Source: Azohydromonas sediminis
GTDB lineage: Bacteria > Pseudomonadota > Gammaproteobacteria > Burkholderiales > Burkholderiaceae_C
DNA: 64,000 bases
Direction: 5' to 3'
Assembly: GCF_003574675.1 (NCBI RefSeq)
Contig: NZ_QOAZ01000014.1
Coordinates: forward strand, 1 to 64,000
In this document: piece after piece, positions 1 to 9,136 of the stretch
How positions within the stretch are numbered: position 1 is the first letter of the stretch
Layout of the letters: each line of letters begins with the position of its first letter
Made by a program: the position numbers and the translations under genes
Notes under the pieces: generated by a model
Database searches by the model: none
What the model saw: the letters and a program-made list of their open reading frames with translations, nothing else
What the model was told of the DNA's origin: nothing

Positions 1-377
1 AGCCGCGCCAGCTCGCGTCCACTGCCCACGCCTTCGAGCGTGGCGTACAGCCACAGCGCAAACAGGATGCGCGGGTCGATCGCCGCGCGTCCGGCATTGC
101 TGCCGCGCGCCTTGATCGCATCGGTCAGCCGGCTCAGGTCCTGCCGCTCGACGTAGCCCCATACCAGCCGCGCTCGGTGGTCCTCGCCCAGCAGCGACTC
201 CAGGTCCGATGCCCGCAGTTCGATCTGCTTGCGGTTGGGCTGCAGCAGCCGCGGCGGCTGCGCGCGCAGCGCAAAGGCTCGCGCTTGCGCGGCGGCCTGC
301 GCTGCTTGCTCATCGACGGGCGCCAAGTCCTCGAACAAAACCCCGGCCACGCTGTCTTGGTGCTTCGGATCGCTCAT
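1..377 (-). CDS. IS1182/IS5-type transposase, N-terminal part (cut by window edge)
   Basis: The reverse strand reads open from an ATG at 377 to the window edge, about 125 codons. The product begins MSDPKHQDSV and contains the segments LESLLGEDHRARLVWGYVER and IDPRILFALWLYATLEG, which are typical of the N-terminal DUF772-like region of IS1182/IS5-group DDE transposases. That region precedes the catalytic domain, which would lie beyond the left edge. The gene starts only 62 bp beyond the stop codon of the phytochrome gene on the same strand, so one end of the insertion sequence must lie between 378 and 438 or very near it. Whether the element is complete cannot be judged here. Function is inferred from family resemblance. 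Confidence 0.75.
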   Translation of the reverse strand, partial: MSDPKHQDSVAGVLFEDLAPVDEQAAQAAAQARAFALRAQPPRLLQPNRKQIELRASDLESLLGEDHRARLVWGYVERQDLSRLTDAIKARGSNAGRAAIDPRILFALWLYATLEGVGSGRELAR

Positions 378-438
378 GCCCAACAGCAAGCCAGAGACAT
401 GCCAGCACGAGGGCAGCGGACGAAAAACTCTCACGCTC

Positions 439-2634
439 TCAGGCGCCGCGCGCGAAGTCGCGGATGCGCGCGACCAGCGCCGTCGCCCGCTGCATCGAGG
501 TCTCGAGCTCGGCCAGCAACGCGGGCACCGGCGACGCCGCGTCGGCGTCGGCGATGTCCATCGCCGCCAGACTCGCGTTGGCGAGGATCGCCTGCGTCAG
601 TGCATCGCGCGCCGGCGCCGCGGCGGCGCCGAAGCCGGCGCGCACCAGCGCCTCCTCGAGGTGGGCGCGCGCGTCGGCCGCGCGGTGCGGGCCGCTGCGG
701 TCGTCGAACACGAGGATGAAGCCCAGCGGGCGCCCGTCGCGGGTGGGGACGACCTCGGCGCGCACTTCGACCGGCAGCTCGACCGCCGCGTCGCCGCCGT
801 GCGCCGGCAGCCGCAGCGCCAGCTCGCCGCGCCAGGGGGCGTGGCCGTGGCACACCGTCTCGAGCATGCGGCCCGCGGCGCGCATGTCGGTGAACCAGTC
901 GGCGATCGAGGCGAGCGGCGTGCCGGCAGCAATGTCGCGGCGCGCGAGGCGGCGCAGGCTGTCGTTGGCGAACAGCACGCGGCGATCGGCATCGGCCACC
1001 AGCACCGGCTCGACGGCGCTGGCGACGGTGGCCAGCACCTGCGCGCGCTGGTGCTCGACGATCAGCAGCCGCACCGCGTTGACCTGCGCGATGATGTCGG
1101 CCAGCGCGGCGCCGAAGGCGCGCGCCATCGCGACCTCGCTGCGCGTCCACGGCTGCGCGGTGCCTCGCACGATCTCCGACCACGCCGCGAACGAGCGCCG
1201 CGGCGACAGCTGCAGCGGGTCGTTGGCAGCCATCGGCTTGGACGGATCGCCGGCCCAGGTGACGTTGTGCAGCTGCTCCTTGCGCAGCCACAGCAGGTAG
1301 TCGGGACGCGTCGTCGACAGCTTGACCGCGAGCACGCCGCTGGCGGTGGGCGTCAGCGAATCGAGCGCCGGTTGCGCGCGCGCGAGCGACGAACACGCGA
1401 ACGGCGCGGCGGGCGGCTGCGCGCCGACCTGCCCGTCGATCCACTGCAACAGCGCGCGCAGCTCGGGCGTCGACGGCGACTCGCCGGCGGTCAGCAGCTC
1501 GCCCTCGTAGTACAGCACGGCGCCGGTGGCGTCGAGCGGCTGCAGCAGCGCCTGCGGCGTGCGGAACAGCGCGAGCCGCCAGTCGCCCTCGGTCGATGTC
1601 GCCTCGATGAGGCGCTGCTCGAGCCGTCGCACCTGGATCGCGACTTGCGCGTGCGCGTAGTGCTCGATCGCGGCAATCCGCGTCGAGGCCACCTCGGCGA
1701 TCAGGTCGCACGCCGCGCGCACCGGCAGCCGCAGGTTGCGCGGCCGGTAGTGGTGGCACGCGATCAGCCCCCACAGCGTGCCCTCGCGCACGAGCGAGGC
1801 CACCAGCGTGGCCGTCACGCCCATGTTCTTCAGGTACTGCAGGTGCAGCGGCGACATGCTGCGCAGCTGGCACATCGACATGTCGAGGTCGGCGCCCGTG
1901 TCCGGATCGCGCACCGGCACCAGCGGCGACGCCGTGTAGTGCACGTCGACGAGCACACGCAGGCGGTTGCGCAGGTACAGCTCGCGCGCACGCTGCGGGA
2001 TGTCGGTGGCCGGGTAGTGATGCCCGAGCAGCGGCTCGAGCCTCGCGTCGCGCGCCTCGGCGATGACCTGGCCGTGTCCGTCGGGATCGAATTTGTAGAC
2101 CATCACGCGGTCGTAGCCGGTCAGGGCGCGCACGCTGCGCACGACGGCGTCGGCCAGCGTGCCGATCGTCGTCGTGGCCCCGAAGCGCTGCACGGCGCGC
2201 GTCAGGTGCTCGACGATCTGGGGCGCCGGCACGTCGACGACGTCGGCCGCGTCGGCGTCGGCCGGCTCGAACTCGGCCACCAGCACCGAGCCGCGCGCGT
2301 CGGCGACGCGATGCACCGCGACCTCGAAGCGGCGCTCGCGGCCGTCGGGCGCGAGGCGGCAATCCCGCGGCACCGGTTCGTCGAGCGCCGTGCCGGCGAG
2401 CGCGCGCAGCACGGCGTCGAAGTCACCGCCGAGCTCGCTCGGCGGGCGCCCCAGCAGCGCCGTGGCCGCGAGGCCCAGGTGCTGCTCGACGTTCGCGCTG
2501 GCCTGCACGATGCGCAGCGCCGGCTCGCGCAGCACGAGCAGGAAGCCGTGCGGCTGCACCGAGCCGGCGAGGTGGATCAGCTCACGCTCGCAGTTCGTGA
2601 GGTCGGCCTGGCCGAACGGCGGGCTCGTCGTCAC
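439..2634 (-). CDS. bphP: Bacteriophytochrome, BphP1-like, without histidine-kinase domain
   Basis: Red/far-red photoreceptor of 731 aa. An N-terminal Cys15 (in LTNCERELIHLAG) is the expected biliverdin attachment site. PAS (about 20-120), GAF (about 135-310, with PATDIP near 205, the family's PASDIP motif, and LHLQYLKNMG) and PHY (to about 510, tongue motif PRRSF near 476) follow. A further PAS domain (about 520-640) and a short helical tail end the protein; no H-box or ATPase domain is visible. This layout is that of Rhodopseudomonas/Bradyrhizobium BphP1, which acts by binding the repressor PpsR rather than by phosphorylation. The start is a GTG overlapping the ppsR stop codon (GTGA), implying translational coupling. 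An insertion sequence lies just downstream. Light-dependent relief of PpsR repression is inferred from the family. Confidence 0.9.
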   Translation of the reverse strand: MTTSPPFGQADLTNCERELIHLAGSVQPHGFLLVLREPALRIVQASANVEQHLGLAATALLGRPPSELGGDFDAVLRALAGTALDEPVPRDCRLAPDGRERRFEVAVHRVADARGSVLVAEFEPADADAADVVDVPAPQIVEHLTRAVQRFGATTTIGTLADAVVRSVRALTGYDRVMVYKFDPDGHGQVIAEARDARLEPLLGHHYPATDIPQRARELYLRNRLRVLVDVHYTASPLVPVRDPDTGADLDMSMCQLRSMSPLHLQYLKNMGVTATLVASLVREGTLWGLIACHHYRPRNLRLPVRAACDLIAEVASTRIAAIEHYAHAQVAIQVRRLEQRLIEATSTEGDWRLALFRTPQALLQPLDATGAVLYYEGELLTAGESPSTPELRALLQWIDGQVGAQPPAAPFACSSLARAQPALDSLTPTASGVLAVKLSTTRPDYLLWLRKEQLHNVTWAGDPSKPMAANDPLQLSPRRSFAAWSEIVRGTAQPWTRSEVAMARAFGAALADIIAQVNAVRLLIVEHQRAQVLATVASAVEPVLVADADRRVLFANDSLRRLARRDIAAGTPLASIADWFTDMRAAGRMLETVCHGHAPWRGELALRLPAHGGDAAVELPVEVRAEVVPTRDGRPLGFILVFDDRSGPHRAADARAHLEEALVRAGFGAAAAPARDALTQAILANASLAAMDIADADAASPVPALLAELETSMQRATALVARIRDFARGA

Positions 2635-4073
2635 GGCGTCTGGCCGTCGCTCGCCGGAGTGTCGGCGGGCGCCGGGGCCGCCCCCGCGAGCCGACGCTGG
2701 CGGCGGCGCAGGCTCGCGCGGCTGATGCCCAGCCGCCGCGCCGCCGCTGCCGCGTCGCCGCCGGCTTGCTGCAGCGCGAGCGCGATGAAGTGGCGCTGCG
2801 CGAGGTCGCTCGCCTCGCGCAGCAGCGCCGGCAGCGTCGTCTCGCCGACCTGCGCGACCAGCCGGTCGAGCGCCATGCGCAGCGCGTCGCCGGGCCAGAC
2901 GTCGAGCATCTGGTGCGTGCCACGCGTGTTGAGCACGACGCCGATGCACTCGCGGTCGCCCTCGGTCAGCAGCGCCGCCGAGACCTCGACCGGTGTCATC
3001 GCGCCTTGCGCGCCCTGCAGCGCGGCCGCGACGCGGCGCACGACGCCCTGCGCGCGCGCAGCCGCCAGCACACCGCTGGGCTCGCCGCGTTCGCCGACCA
3101 GCCACTCCGACAGTGGCTGACCGCGCACCGCGTCCTCCGCCGGCTCGCCGACGAGCGCGACGAACGCGGGATTCGCATGCAGGATGCGCCCGCCCGAGTC
3201 GGTGACGACGACGCCGTCGCGCGTGCCGTCGACGAGGCGCGCGATCGCGTTCGCGACGTCGACCGCGTCGCGCTGCCGCTCGTCGGCGCGCACGCGCACG
3301 AGCAGCCGCATCGCGTCGTCGGCGCGAAACGGTGTCGCCGACACCGCGACACGGCCGACGCGGCCGACCAGTTGCGCGTGGACCTCGGCCTCGCGGCCGC
3401 TGGCCCGTGCGCTGACGAGCAGGTGCTCGACCGCTAGGCGCGACGTGCGCGCGAACAGCTGCCCGATGCGGCGCCCCGGCAGCGCCTGCGGCGCCAGGTC
3501 GAACAGCTGCGCCGCCGACGGGTTGGCCTCGATCACGCGCAGCGTCTGCGCGTCGACAACGACGACGGCGTCGGTGGCGACCTGGAACAGCTGGCGGTAG
3601 CGCGCCTCGGCCTGCCTCGTGCGCCAGTAGCCGCGCTCGAGCTCGCGCTGCGCGTCGAGGAAGCGCTGCTGGATCGCGGTGATCGCGCGCAGGTCGCGCC
3701 CGACGACGAGCACCGGGCCGCTCTCGCCCAGCCGCACCGCGGTGTAGGCCACCGGGATCGCGCCGCCGGCGGCGCCGGGGTGGTTGACCTCGCGCGCACG
3801 GGCGCGGCCGGTGCGACCGACCTCGGCGAGCAGCTGCTCGATCTTCGCGCGCGTGTCGTCGGTGACGGTGTCGGCCCACCGGCGGCCGACCCACTCGGTG
3901 CTCGCGGCCGGCGCGATCGGCTCGCGCCCGCCCTGCGCGACGACGCGGATCGTGCCGTCGGCGTCGACGACGAGCGCGATGTCTCCCGCCAGCGACGCGA
4001 ACGTGTGCGCCAGCTCGGGCGCCCAGGCGGAGAGGACGGACAGGTCGGCGTGGTCGCCGTCACGGGAGGTCAA
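2631..4073 (-). CDS. ppsR: PpsR/CrtJ-type transcriptional repressor of photosynthesis genes
   Basis: 480 aa, the usual PpsR length. An N-terminal PAS-like region (about 15-120) is followed by a helical linker with QRFLDAQRELERGYWRTRQAE, PAS1 (about 140-250) and PAS2 (about 265-375), and a Fis-type helix-turn-helix at the C terminus (about 420-460, ALALQQAGGDAAAAARRLG then ISRASLRRRQRRL). PpsR proteins bind TGT-N12-ACA motifs upstream of bacteriochlorophyll, carotenoid and puc genes. Only one cysteine is present (in GDRECIGV) and none in the HTH, so an intramolecular redox disulfide as in Rhodobacter is not possible. The start is a TTG at 4073, directly preceded by an in-frame stop; the ribosome-binding site is weak. 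The gene overlaps bphP by 4 bp, pairing sensor and repressor. No photosynthesis genes lie in the window. Confidence 0.85.
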   Translation of the reverse strand: MTSRDGDHADLSVLSAWAPELAHTFASLAGDIALVVDADGTIRVVAQGGREPIAPAASTEWVGRRWADTVTDDTRAKIEQLLAEVGRTGRARAREVNHPGAAGGAIPVAYTAVRLGESGPVLVVGRDLRAITAIQQRFLDAQRELERGYWRTRQAEARYRQLFQVATDAVVVVDAQTLRVIEANPSAAQLFDLAPQALPGRRIGQLFARTSRLAVEHLLVSARASGREAEVHAQLVGRVGRVAVSATPFRADDAMRLLVRVRADERQRDAVDVANAIARLVDGTRDGVVVTDSGGRILHANPAFVALVGEPAEDAVRGQPLSEWLVGERGEPSGVLAAARAQGVVRRVAAALQGAQGAMTPVEVSAALLTEGDRECIGVVLNTRGTHQMLDVWPGDALRMALDRLVAQVGETTLPALLREASDLAQRHFIALALQQAGGDAAAAARRLGISRASLRRRQRRLAGAAPAPADTPASDGQTP

Positions 4074-4285
4074 GGCTCAGCCCTCGCTTCGAGCGTGCCG
4101 CAGCACGCATGGCTACGCGCCCGACGACCCGATCGCGGCCGGACCCGACAGCATCCTTGGCCCCGTGCGGGCACTGCACTGACTTCTGGGCGGCTCGGCG
4201 ATGGCAGGTGGCGCGTGGGAGACGGTGCGACCCCGTCGTTCCGCCGGCCATCGGTGCACGGATTGTAGGCTGGCGCGGCGCCGGC

Positions 4286-5908
4286 TCACCCGTGCGGCGG
4301 CGCGGGCACCGACCAGCGCTTGGTCACCTCGCCGCGCGCGTTGACGCTCTCTAGCGAGACCGGAAAGCCCCACAGCCGCGCGACGTGCTTGAGCACCTCG
4401 TGCGCACTGTCGGCGAGCGGGCGGTCGTTGTGCTGCATGTGGCGCAGCGTCAGCGACCGGTCGCCCCTCAGGTTGACGTTCCACACCTGGATGTTCGGCT
4501 CGCGCGAGCCGAGGTCGTACTGGCGCGACAGCGCCTCGCGCACGCGGCGGTAGCCGCTGTCGTCGTGGATCGCGCTGACCTCGAGCTCGGGCTCGTCCTC
4601 GTCGTCGGTGATCGCGAACAGGCGGAAGTCGCGCATCAGCTTCGGGCTCAGGTACTGCCCGATGAAACTCTCGTCCTTGAAGTTGCGCATCGCGTGGTCG
4701 AGCGTGGGCAGCCACGGCTTGCCGGCGATGTCGGGGAACCAGTGACGGTCCTCGTCGGTGGGCGCCTCGCAGATGCGCTGGATGTCGTTGTACATCGCGA
4801 AGCCGAGCGCGTAGGGGTTGATCCCCGAGTACGCGCGGTGCCCCACCGGCGGCTGGTAGATGACGTTGGTGTGCGACTTGAGCCACTCGATCATCACGCC
4901 GTCGGTGAGCCAGCCGTCGTCGTACATCGTGTTGAGCAGCTTGTAGTGCCAGAACGTGGCCCAGCCCTCGTTCATCACCTGGGTCTGGCGCTGCGGGTAG
5001 AAGTACTGCGCGATCTTGCGCACGATGCGCACGATCTCGCGCTGCCACGGCTCGAGCAGCGGCGCGTTCTTCTCGATGAAGTACAGCAGGTTCTCCTGCG
5101 GCTCCTCGGGGAAGCGCCGGCTGTCGGTGCCCACGGCCTCCTTCTCGGCGCGCCGCGGCAGCGTGCGCCACAGGTCGTTGACCTGTTGCTGCGCGTAGGC
5201 CTCGCGGTCCTTGCGTTCGGCGAGCTCCTGCGCCAGCGTCTTGCGCTGCGGGCGGCGGTAGCGGTCGACACCGTGGTTGGCCAGCGCGTGGCACGAGTCG
5301 AGGAACTCCTCGACCTTGTCGAGGCCGTGGCGCTCCTCGCACTCGGCGACGTAGTTCTTCGCGTAGACCAGGTAGTCGATGATCGCCGACGCGTCGGTCC
5401 ACATGCGAAACAGGTAGTTGCCCTTGAAGAAGCTGTTGTGGCCATAGGCCGCGTGCGCGATCACGAGCGCCTGCATCGCCAGCGTGTTCTCCTCCATCAG
5501 ATAGGAGATGCACGGGTTCGAGTTGATGACGATCTCGTACGCGAGGCCCATGTGCCCGCGGCGGTACTGCTTCTCGGTGGCGATGAACTCCTTGCCGTAG
5601 CTCCAGTGGCGGTAGTTCACCGGCATGCCGACCGACGCGTACGCGTCCATCATCTGCTCGGCGGTGATGATCTCGAGCTGGTTCGGGTACGTGTCGAGGC
5701 CGTAGCGCTCGGCGGTCGCGCGGATCACGTCGTGGTAGCGCTCGATCAGCTCGAACGTCCAGTCGCTCGGCCCCGGCAGCGGCTCGGCGGCGCGACCGGG
5801 CGACGGCCGCGGCGCCTGCAGGCGCGCGCCGGCGTGGCGGCGGTCGCCGATGGGCGGGATGCGCGACGGGTCGCTGGCGCGGCGGCGTTCGATGCCGAGA
5901 TCGGTCAT
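4286..5908 (-). CDS. spoVR: SpoVR family protein
   Basis: 540 aa soluble protein matching the SpoVR/YcgB family over its whole length, with family hallmarks such as NYRHWSYGKEF, VINSNPCISYLMEENT, HAAYGHNSFFKGNYLF and VMNEGWATFWHYK. The biochemical role is not established; in Bacillus SpoVR affects spore cortex, and in proteobacteria the gene is linked to stress and nitrogen starvation. It is the third gene of the prkA-yeaH-spoVR set, starting 9 bp after the yeaH stop. The first 45 residues are proline/arginine-rich and poorly conserved, so the true start could be slightly downstream. Transcription would run on towards ppsR across a 212-bp gap in which no clear terminator is visible. Confidence 0.93.
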   Translation of the reverse strand: MTDLGIERRRASDPSRIPPIGDRRHAGARLQAPRPSPGRAAEPLPGPSDWTFELIERYHDVIRATAERYGLDTYPNQLEIITAEQMMDAYASVGMPVNYRHWSYGKEFIATEKQYRRGHMGLAYEIVINSNPCISYLMEENTLAMQALVIAHAAYGHNSFFKGNYLFRMWTDASAIIDYLVYAKNYVAECEERHGLDKVEEFLDSCHALANHGVDRYRRPQRKTLAQELAERKDREAYAQQQVNDLWRTLPRRAEKEAVGTDSRRFPEEPQENLLYFIEKNAPLLEPWQREIVRIVRKIAQYFYPQRQTQVMNEGWATFWHYKLLNTMYDDGWLTDGVMIEWLKSHTNVIYQPPVGHRAYSGINPYALGFAMYNDIQRICEAPTDEDRHWFPDIAGKPWLPTLDHAMRNFKDESFIGQYLSPKLMRDFRLFAITDDEDEPELEVSAIHDDSGYRRVREALSRQYDLGSREPNIQVWNVNLRGDRSLTLRHMQHNDRPLADSAHEVLKHVARLWGFPVSLESVNARGEVTKRWSVPAPPHG

Positions 5909-5916
5909 GGCGTGTC

Positions 5917-7194
5917 TCAGGCCGCGGCCTGCTCCTTCTTGAAGAGGTCACGGAACACGGGGTAGATCTGCGACGCGTCGGTGGCCTTGCGCATCGCGAA
6001 GTGGGGGTGCGTCGCGAGCAGCTGCGTGTACTCCTCCCACAGGTTCTGCTCCTCCTCGGCGACCTGCACGTAGGCGTAGTACCGGCACAGCGGCAGGATC
6101 TTCTGCGCCAGCAGCTCGCGGCAGCGGCCGCTGTCGTGGTGCCAGTTGTCGCCGTCGCTGGCCTGCGCGCCGTAGATGTTCCACTCGCTCGGGCTGTAGC
6201 GCGAGCGGATGATCTCCTCCATCAGCACCAGCGCCGACGACACGACGGTGCCGCCGGTCTCGGTGGCGTGGAAGAAGTTCTGCTCGTCGACCTCCTGCGC
6301 CTGCGTGTGGTGGCGGATGAAGACGATGTCGATCTTCTCGTAGTGCTTGGTCAGGAACAGGTACAGCAGGATGAAGAAGCGCTTCGCGAGGTCCTTGCGC
6401 GCCTCGTCCATCGAGCCCGAGACGTCCATCAGGCAGAACATCACGGCCTTGGACGTCGGCACCGGCACGCGCACGCGGCTGCGGTAGCGCAGGTCGATCG
6501 GGTCGAGGTAGGGGATGCGCTCGAGCCTGCGGCGCAGCGCCTCGATCTCGACCTTCAGCGCGGCGATCTCCTCGTCGCGGCCATCGGGAAAGCGCTGCAG
6601 TTCGGCCAGGCGCGCCTCCATCTCGCGAAGCTCGCGCCGGCTGCCCGAACCGATCGCGATGCGGCGGCCGATCGCGCCGCGCATCGAGCGCACGACATGC
6701 AGGTTGTTCGGCGTGCCGTCGCTCGTGAAGCCGGCGCGGTGGTACTTCCACTCCGGCGTCTCGGCGAGCTGCGTGCGCACGAGGTGCGGCAGCGCGAGGT
6801 CCTCGAAGAAGACCTGCATGAACTCTTCCTTGCTGAGCGTGAAGACGAAGTCGTCCTCGCCCTCGCCCGAGTCGCTCGCCTGCCCCTTGCCGCTGCCGCC
6901 GCCCCCGCCGCCTTTCGGGCGTTCGATGCGGTCGCCCTTGAGGTACTCGCGGTTGCCGGGGTGCACGATCTCGCGCACCCCGCCGGGGCCGTGGTGGAAC
7001 ACCGGCTCCGACAAGTCTTTCTTCGGGATCGAGATGTCCTCGGCGCGCTCCATGTCGCGGATGCCGCGGCCGTCGACCGCGCGCCTGACCGCTTCGCGGA
7101 TCTTGTCCTTGTAGCGGCGCAGGAAGCGCTCGCGGTTGCCGATCGACTTGTTCTTGCCCGCCAGACGCCGGTCGATGATGCTCTGCAAGGCCAT
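5917..7194 (-). CDS. yeaH: YeaH/YhbH family protein (DUF444)
   Basis: 425 aa protein of the DUF444 family. The N terminus has SIGNRERFLRRYKDKIREAV and the family motif DISIPKKDLSEP. A glycine-rich low-complexity stretch follows (about 95-115). The C-terminal half is a von Willebrand A-like domain with a MIDAS-type motif in MFCLMDVSGSMDE, followed by IVFIRHHTQAQEVDE. Such proteins are always found with the kinase PrkA and are thought to be its partner or substrate in starvation responses. The gene starts 19 bp after prkA ends and has spoVR 9 bp downstream, making a compact operon. The molecular function is unknown, and the partner role is inference from gene linkage. Confidence 0.93.
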   Translation of the reverse strand: MALQSIIDRRLAGKNKSIGNRERFLRRYKDKIREAVRRAVDGRGIRDMERAEDISIPKKDLSEPVFHHGPGGVREIVHPGNREYLKGDRIERPKGGGGGGSGKGQASDSGEGEDDFVFTLSKEEFMQVFFEDLALPHLVRTQLAETPEWKYHRAGFTSDGTPNNLHVVRSMRGAIGRRIAIGSGSRRELREMEARLAELQRFPDGRDEEIAALKVEIEALRRRLERIPYLDPIDLRYRSRVRVPVPTSKAVMFCLMDVSGSMDEARKDLAKRFFILLYLFLTKHYEKIDIVFIRHHTQAQEVDEQNFFHATETGGTVVSSALVLMEEIIRSRYSPSEWNIYGAQASDGDNWHHDSGRCRELLAQKILPLCRYYAYVQVAEEEQNLWEEYTQLLATHPHFAMRKATDASQIYPVFRDLFKKEQAAA

Positions 7195-7213
7195 CGGATC
7201 TCCTGCTCGGGAC

Positions 7214-9136
7214 TCAGCTGGACTTCCTGACGCGCAGGTACCACTCGCACAGCAGCCGCACCTGCTTGGGCGTGTAGCCCTTGGCGACCATGCGCTGCAC
7301 GAAGTCCTCGTGCTTCTTGGCCTCGTCGGCGCTGGCCTTGGCGTTGAAGCTGATCACCGGCAGCAGTTCCTCGGTGTTCGAGAACATCTTCTTCTCGATC
7401 ACGGTGCGCAGCTTCTCGTAGCTGGTCCAGTTCGGGTTCTTGCCCTGATTGTTCGCGCGCGCGCGCAGCACGAAGTTGACGATCTCGTTGCGGAAGTCCT
7501 TCGGGTTCGCGATGCCTGCGGGCTTCTCGATCTTCTCGAGCTCGGCGTTGAGCGCCGCGCGGTCGAACACCTCGCCGGTGTCGGTGTCGCGGTATTCCTG
7601 GTCCTGGATCCAGTAGTCGGCGTAGGTGACGTAGCGGTCGAAGATGTTCTGACCGTACTCGCTGTAGCTCTCGAGGTACGCGGTCTGGATCTCCTTGCCG
7701 ATGAACTCGGCGTAGCGCGGCGCGAGCTGCTCCTTGATGAAGCCGATGTACTTCTGCTCGAGCTCGGGCGGGAACTGCTCGCGCTCGATCTGCTGCTCGA
7801 GCACGTACATCAAATGCACCGGGTTGGCGGCGACTTCGGTGCTGTCGAAGTTGAAGACCTTCGACAGGATCTTGAACGCGAAGCGCGTCGAGATGCCGCT
7901 CATGCCCTCGTCGACGCCGGCGTAGTCGCGGTATTCCTGGATGCTCTTGGCGCGCGGGTCGGTGTCCTTCAGGTTCTCGCCGTCGTAGACGAGCATCTTG
8001 CTGAAGATCGAGCTGTTCTCGGGCTCCTTCAGCCGCGTGAGCACGCTGAACTGCGCCATCATCTTCAGCGTGCCCGGCGCGCAGGTCGCGTCGGCGAGCG
8101 ACGAGTTGCGGATCAGCTTCTCGTAGATCTTGATCTCCTCACTGACGCGCAGGCAGTACGGCACCTTGACGATGTAAATGCGGTCGAGGAAGGCCTCGTT
8201 GTTCTTGTTGTTGCGGAAGGCCTTCCACTCGCTCTCGTTGCTGTGCGCGAGGATCACGCCGTCGAACGGGATCGCGCCGAACCCCTCGGTGCCCTTGAAG
8301 TTGCCTTCTTGGGTCGCCGTCAGCAGCGGGTGCAGCACCTTGATCGGCGCCTTGAACATCTCGACGAACTCGAGCAGCCCCTGGTTCGCGAGGCACAGGC
8401 CGCCCGAGTAGCTGTACGCGTCGGGGTCGTCCTGCGCATACGTCTCGAGCTTGCGGATGTCGACCTTGCCGACGAGCGACGAGATGTCCTGGTTGTTCTC
8501 GTCGCCGGGCTCGGTCTTCGCGATCGCGATCTGCTTGAGGATCGACGGGTAGCGCTTGACGACGCGGAACTTGCGGATGTCGCCGCCGAACTCCTCGAGC
8601 CGCTTGACGGCCCAGGGGCTCAGGATGCGGTTGAGGTAGCGCTGCGGGATGCCGTATTCCTTCTCGAGGATCGGCCCGTCCTCGGCCGGGTCGAACAGGC
8701 CGAGCGGCGACTCGTTGACCGGCGAGCCCTTGATCGCATAGAAGGGCACCTGCTCCATCAGTTGCTTGAGCCGTTCGGCGATCGAGCTCTTGCCACCACC
8801 CACGGGCCCGAGCAGGTAGAGGATCTGCTTCTTCTCCTCGAGCCCCTGCGCCGCGTGGCGGAAGTAGGACACGACCTGCTCGATCGCGTCTTCCATGCCG
8901 TAGAACTCGGCGAACGCCGGGTAGATCTTGATGACCTTGTTCGCGAAGATGCGCGACAGCCGCGGGTCGTTGCGCGTGTCGACCATCTGCGGCTCGCCGA
9001 TCGCCTTGAGCATGCGCTCGGCGGCGGTGGCGTAGGCGAGCGGGTTGCGCTTGCACTCCGCGAGGTACTCCTCGAGCGAGAGCTCTTCCTCGCGCAAGCG
9101 CTCGTAGCGATCTTTCAGCCGGCTGATCACGTCCAT
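7214..9136 (-). CDS. prkA: PrkA family serine protein kinase / AAA ATPase
   Basis: 640 aa, normal length for PrkA/YeaG. The AAA-type PrkA domain in the N-terminal half carries the Walker A motif LLGPVGGGKSS near residue 110; the C-terminal kinase-like domain fills about 400-630. YeaG in E. coli is a Ser/Thr kinase needed for survival of sustained nitrogen starvation and is transcribed under NtrC and RpoS control; Bacillus PrkA is also reported as an AAA protease. The start ATG follows an excellent ribosome-binding site (AGGAGG, 6 bp upstream). It is the first gene of prkA-yeaH-spoVR. A candidate sigma-54 promoter lies about 220 bp upstream at 9358-9372. Assignment is certain at family level. 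Confidence 0.95.
   Translation of the reverse strand: MDVISRLKDRYERLREEELSLEEYLAECKRNPLAYATAAERMLKAIGEPQMVDTRNDPRLSRIFANKVIKIYPAFAEFYGMEDAIEQVVSYFRHAAQGLEEKKQILYLLGPVGGGKSSIAERLKQLMEQVPFYAIKGSPVNESPLGLFDPAEDGPILEKEYGIPQRYLNRILSPWAVKRLEEFGGDIRKFRVVKRYPSILKQIAIAKTEPGDENNQDISSLVGKVDIRKLETYAQDDPDAYSYSGGLCLANQGLLEFVEMFKAPIKVLHPLLTATQEGNFKGTEGFGAIPFDGVILAHSNESEWKAFRNNKNNEAFLDRIYIVKVPYCLRVSEEIKIYEKLIRNSSLADATCAPGTLKMMAQFSVLTRLKEPENSSIFSKMLVYDGENLKDTDPRAKSIQEYRDYAGVDEGMSGISTRFAFKILSKVFNFDSTEVAANPVHLMYVLEQQIEREQFPPELEQKYIGFIKEQLAPRYAEFIGKEIQTAYLESYSEYGQNIFDRYVTYADYWIQDQEYRDTDTGEVFDRAALNAELEKIEKPAGIANPKDFRNEIVNFVLRARANNQGKNPNWTSYEKLRTVIEKKMFSNTEELLPVISFNAKASADEAKKHEDFVQRMVAKGYTPKQVRLLCEWYLRVRKSS

Noticed and set aside
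229-3120. Long open frame on the plus strand opposite ppsR-bphP
   Set aside because: It is the antisense of two well-conserved genes; the product is Arg/His/Gln-rich with no family match, a usual effect of high GC.
4074-4285. PpsR binding site (TGT-N12-ACA) upstream of ppsR
   Set aside because: No such pair with correct spacing was found in the spacer.
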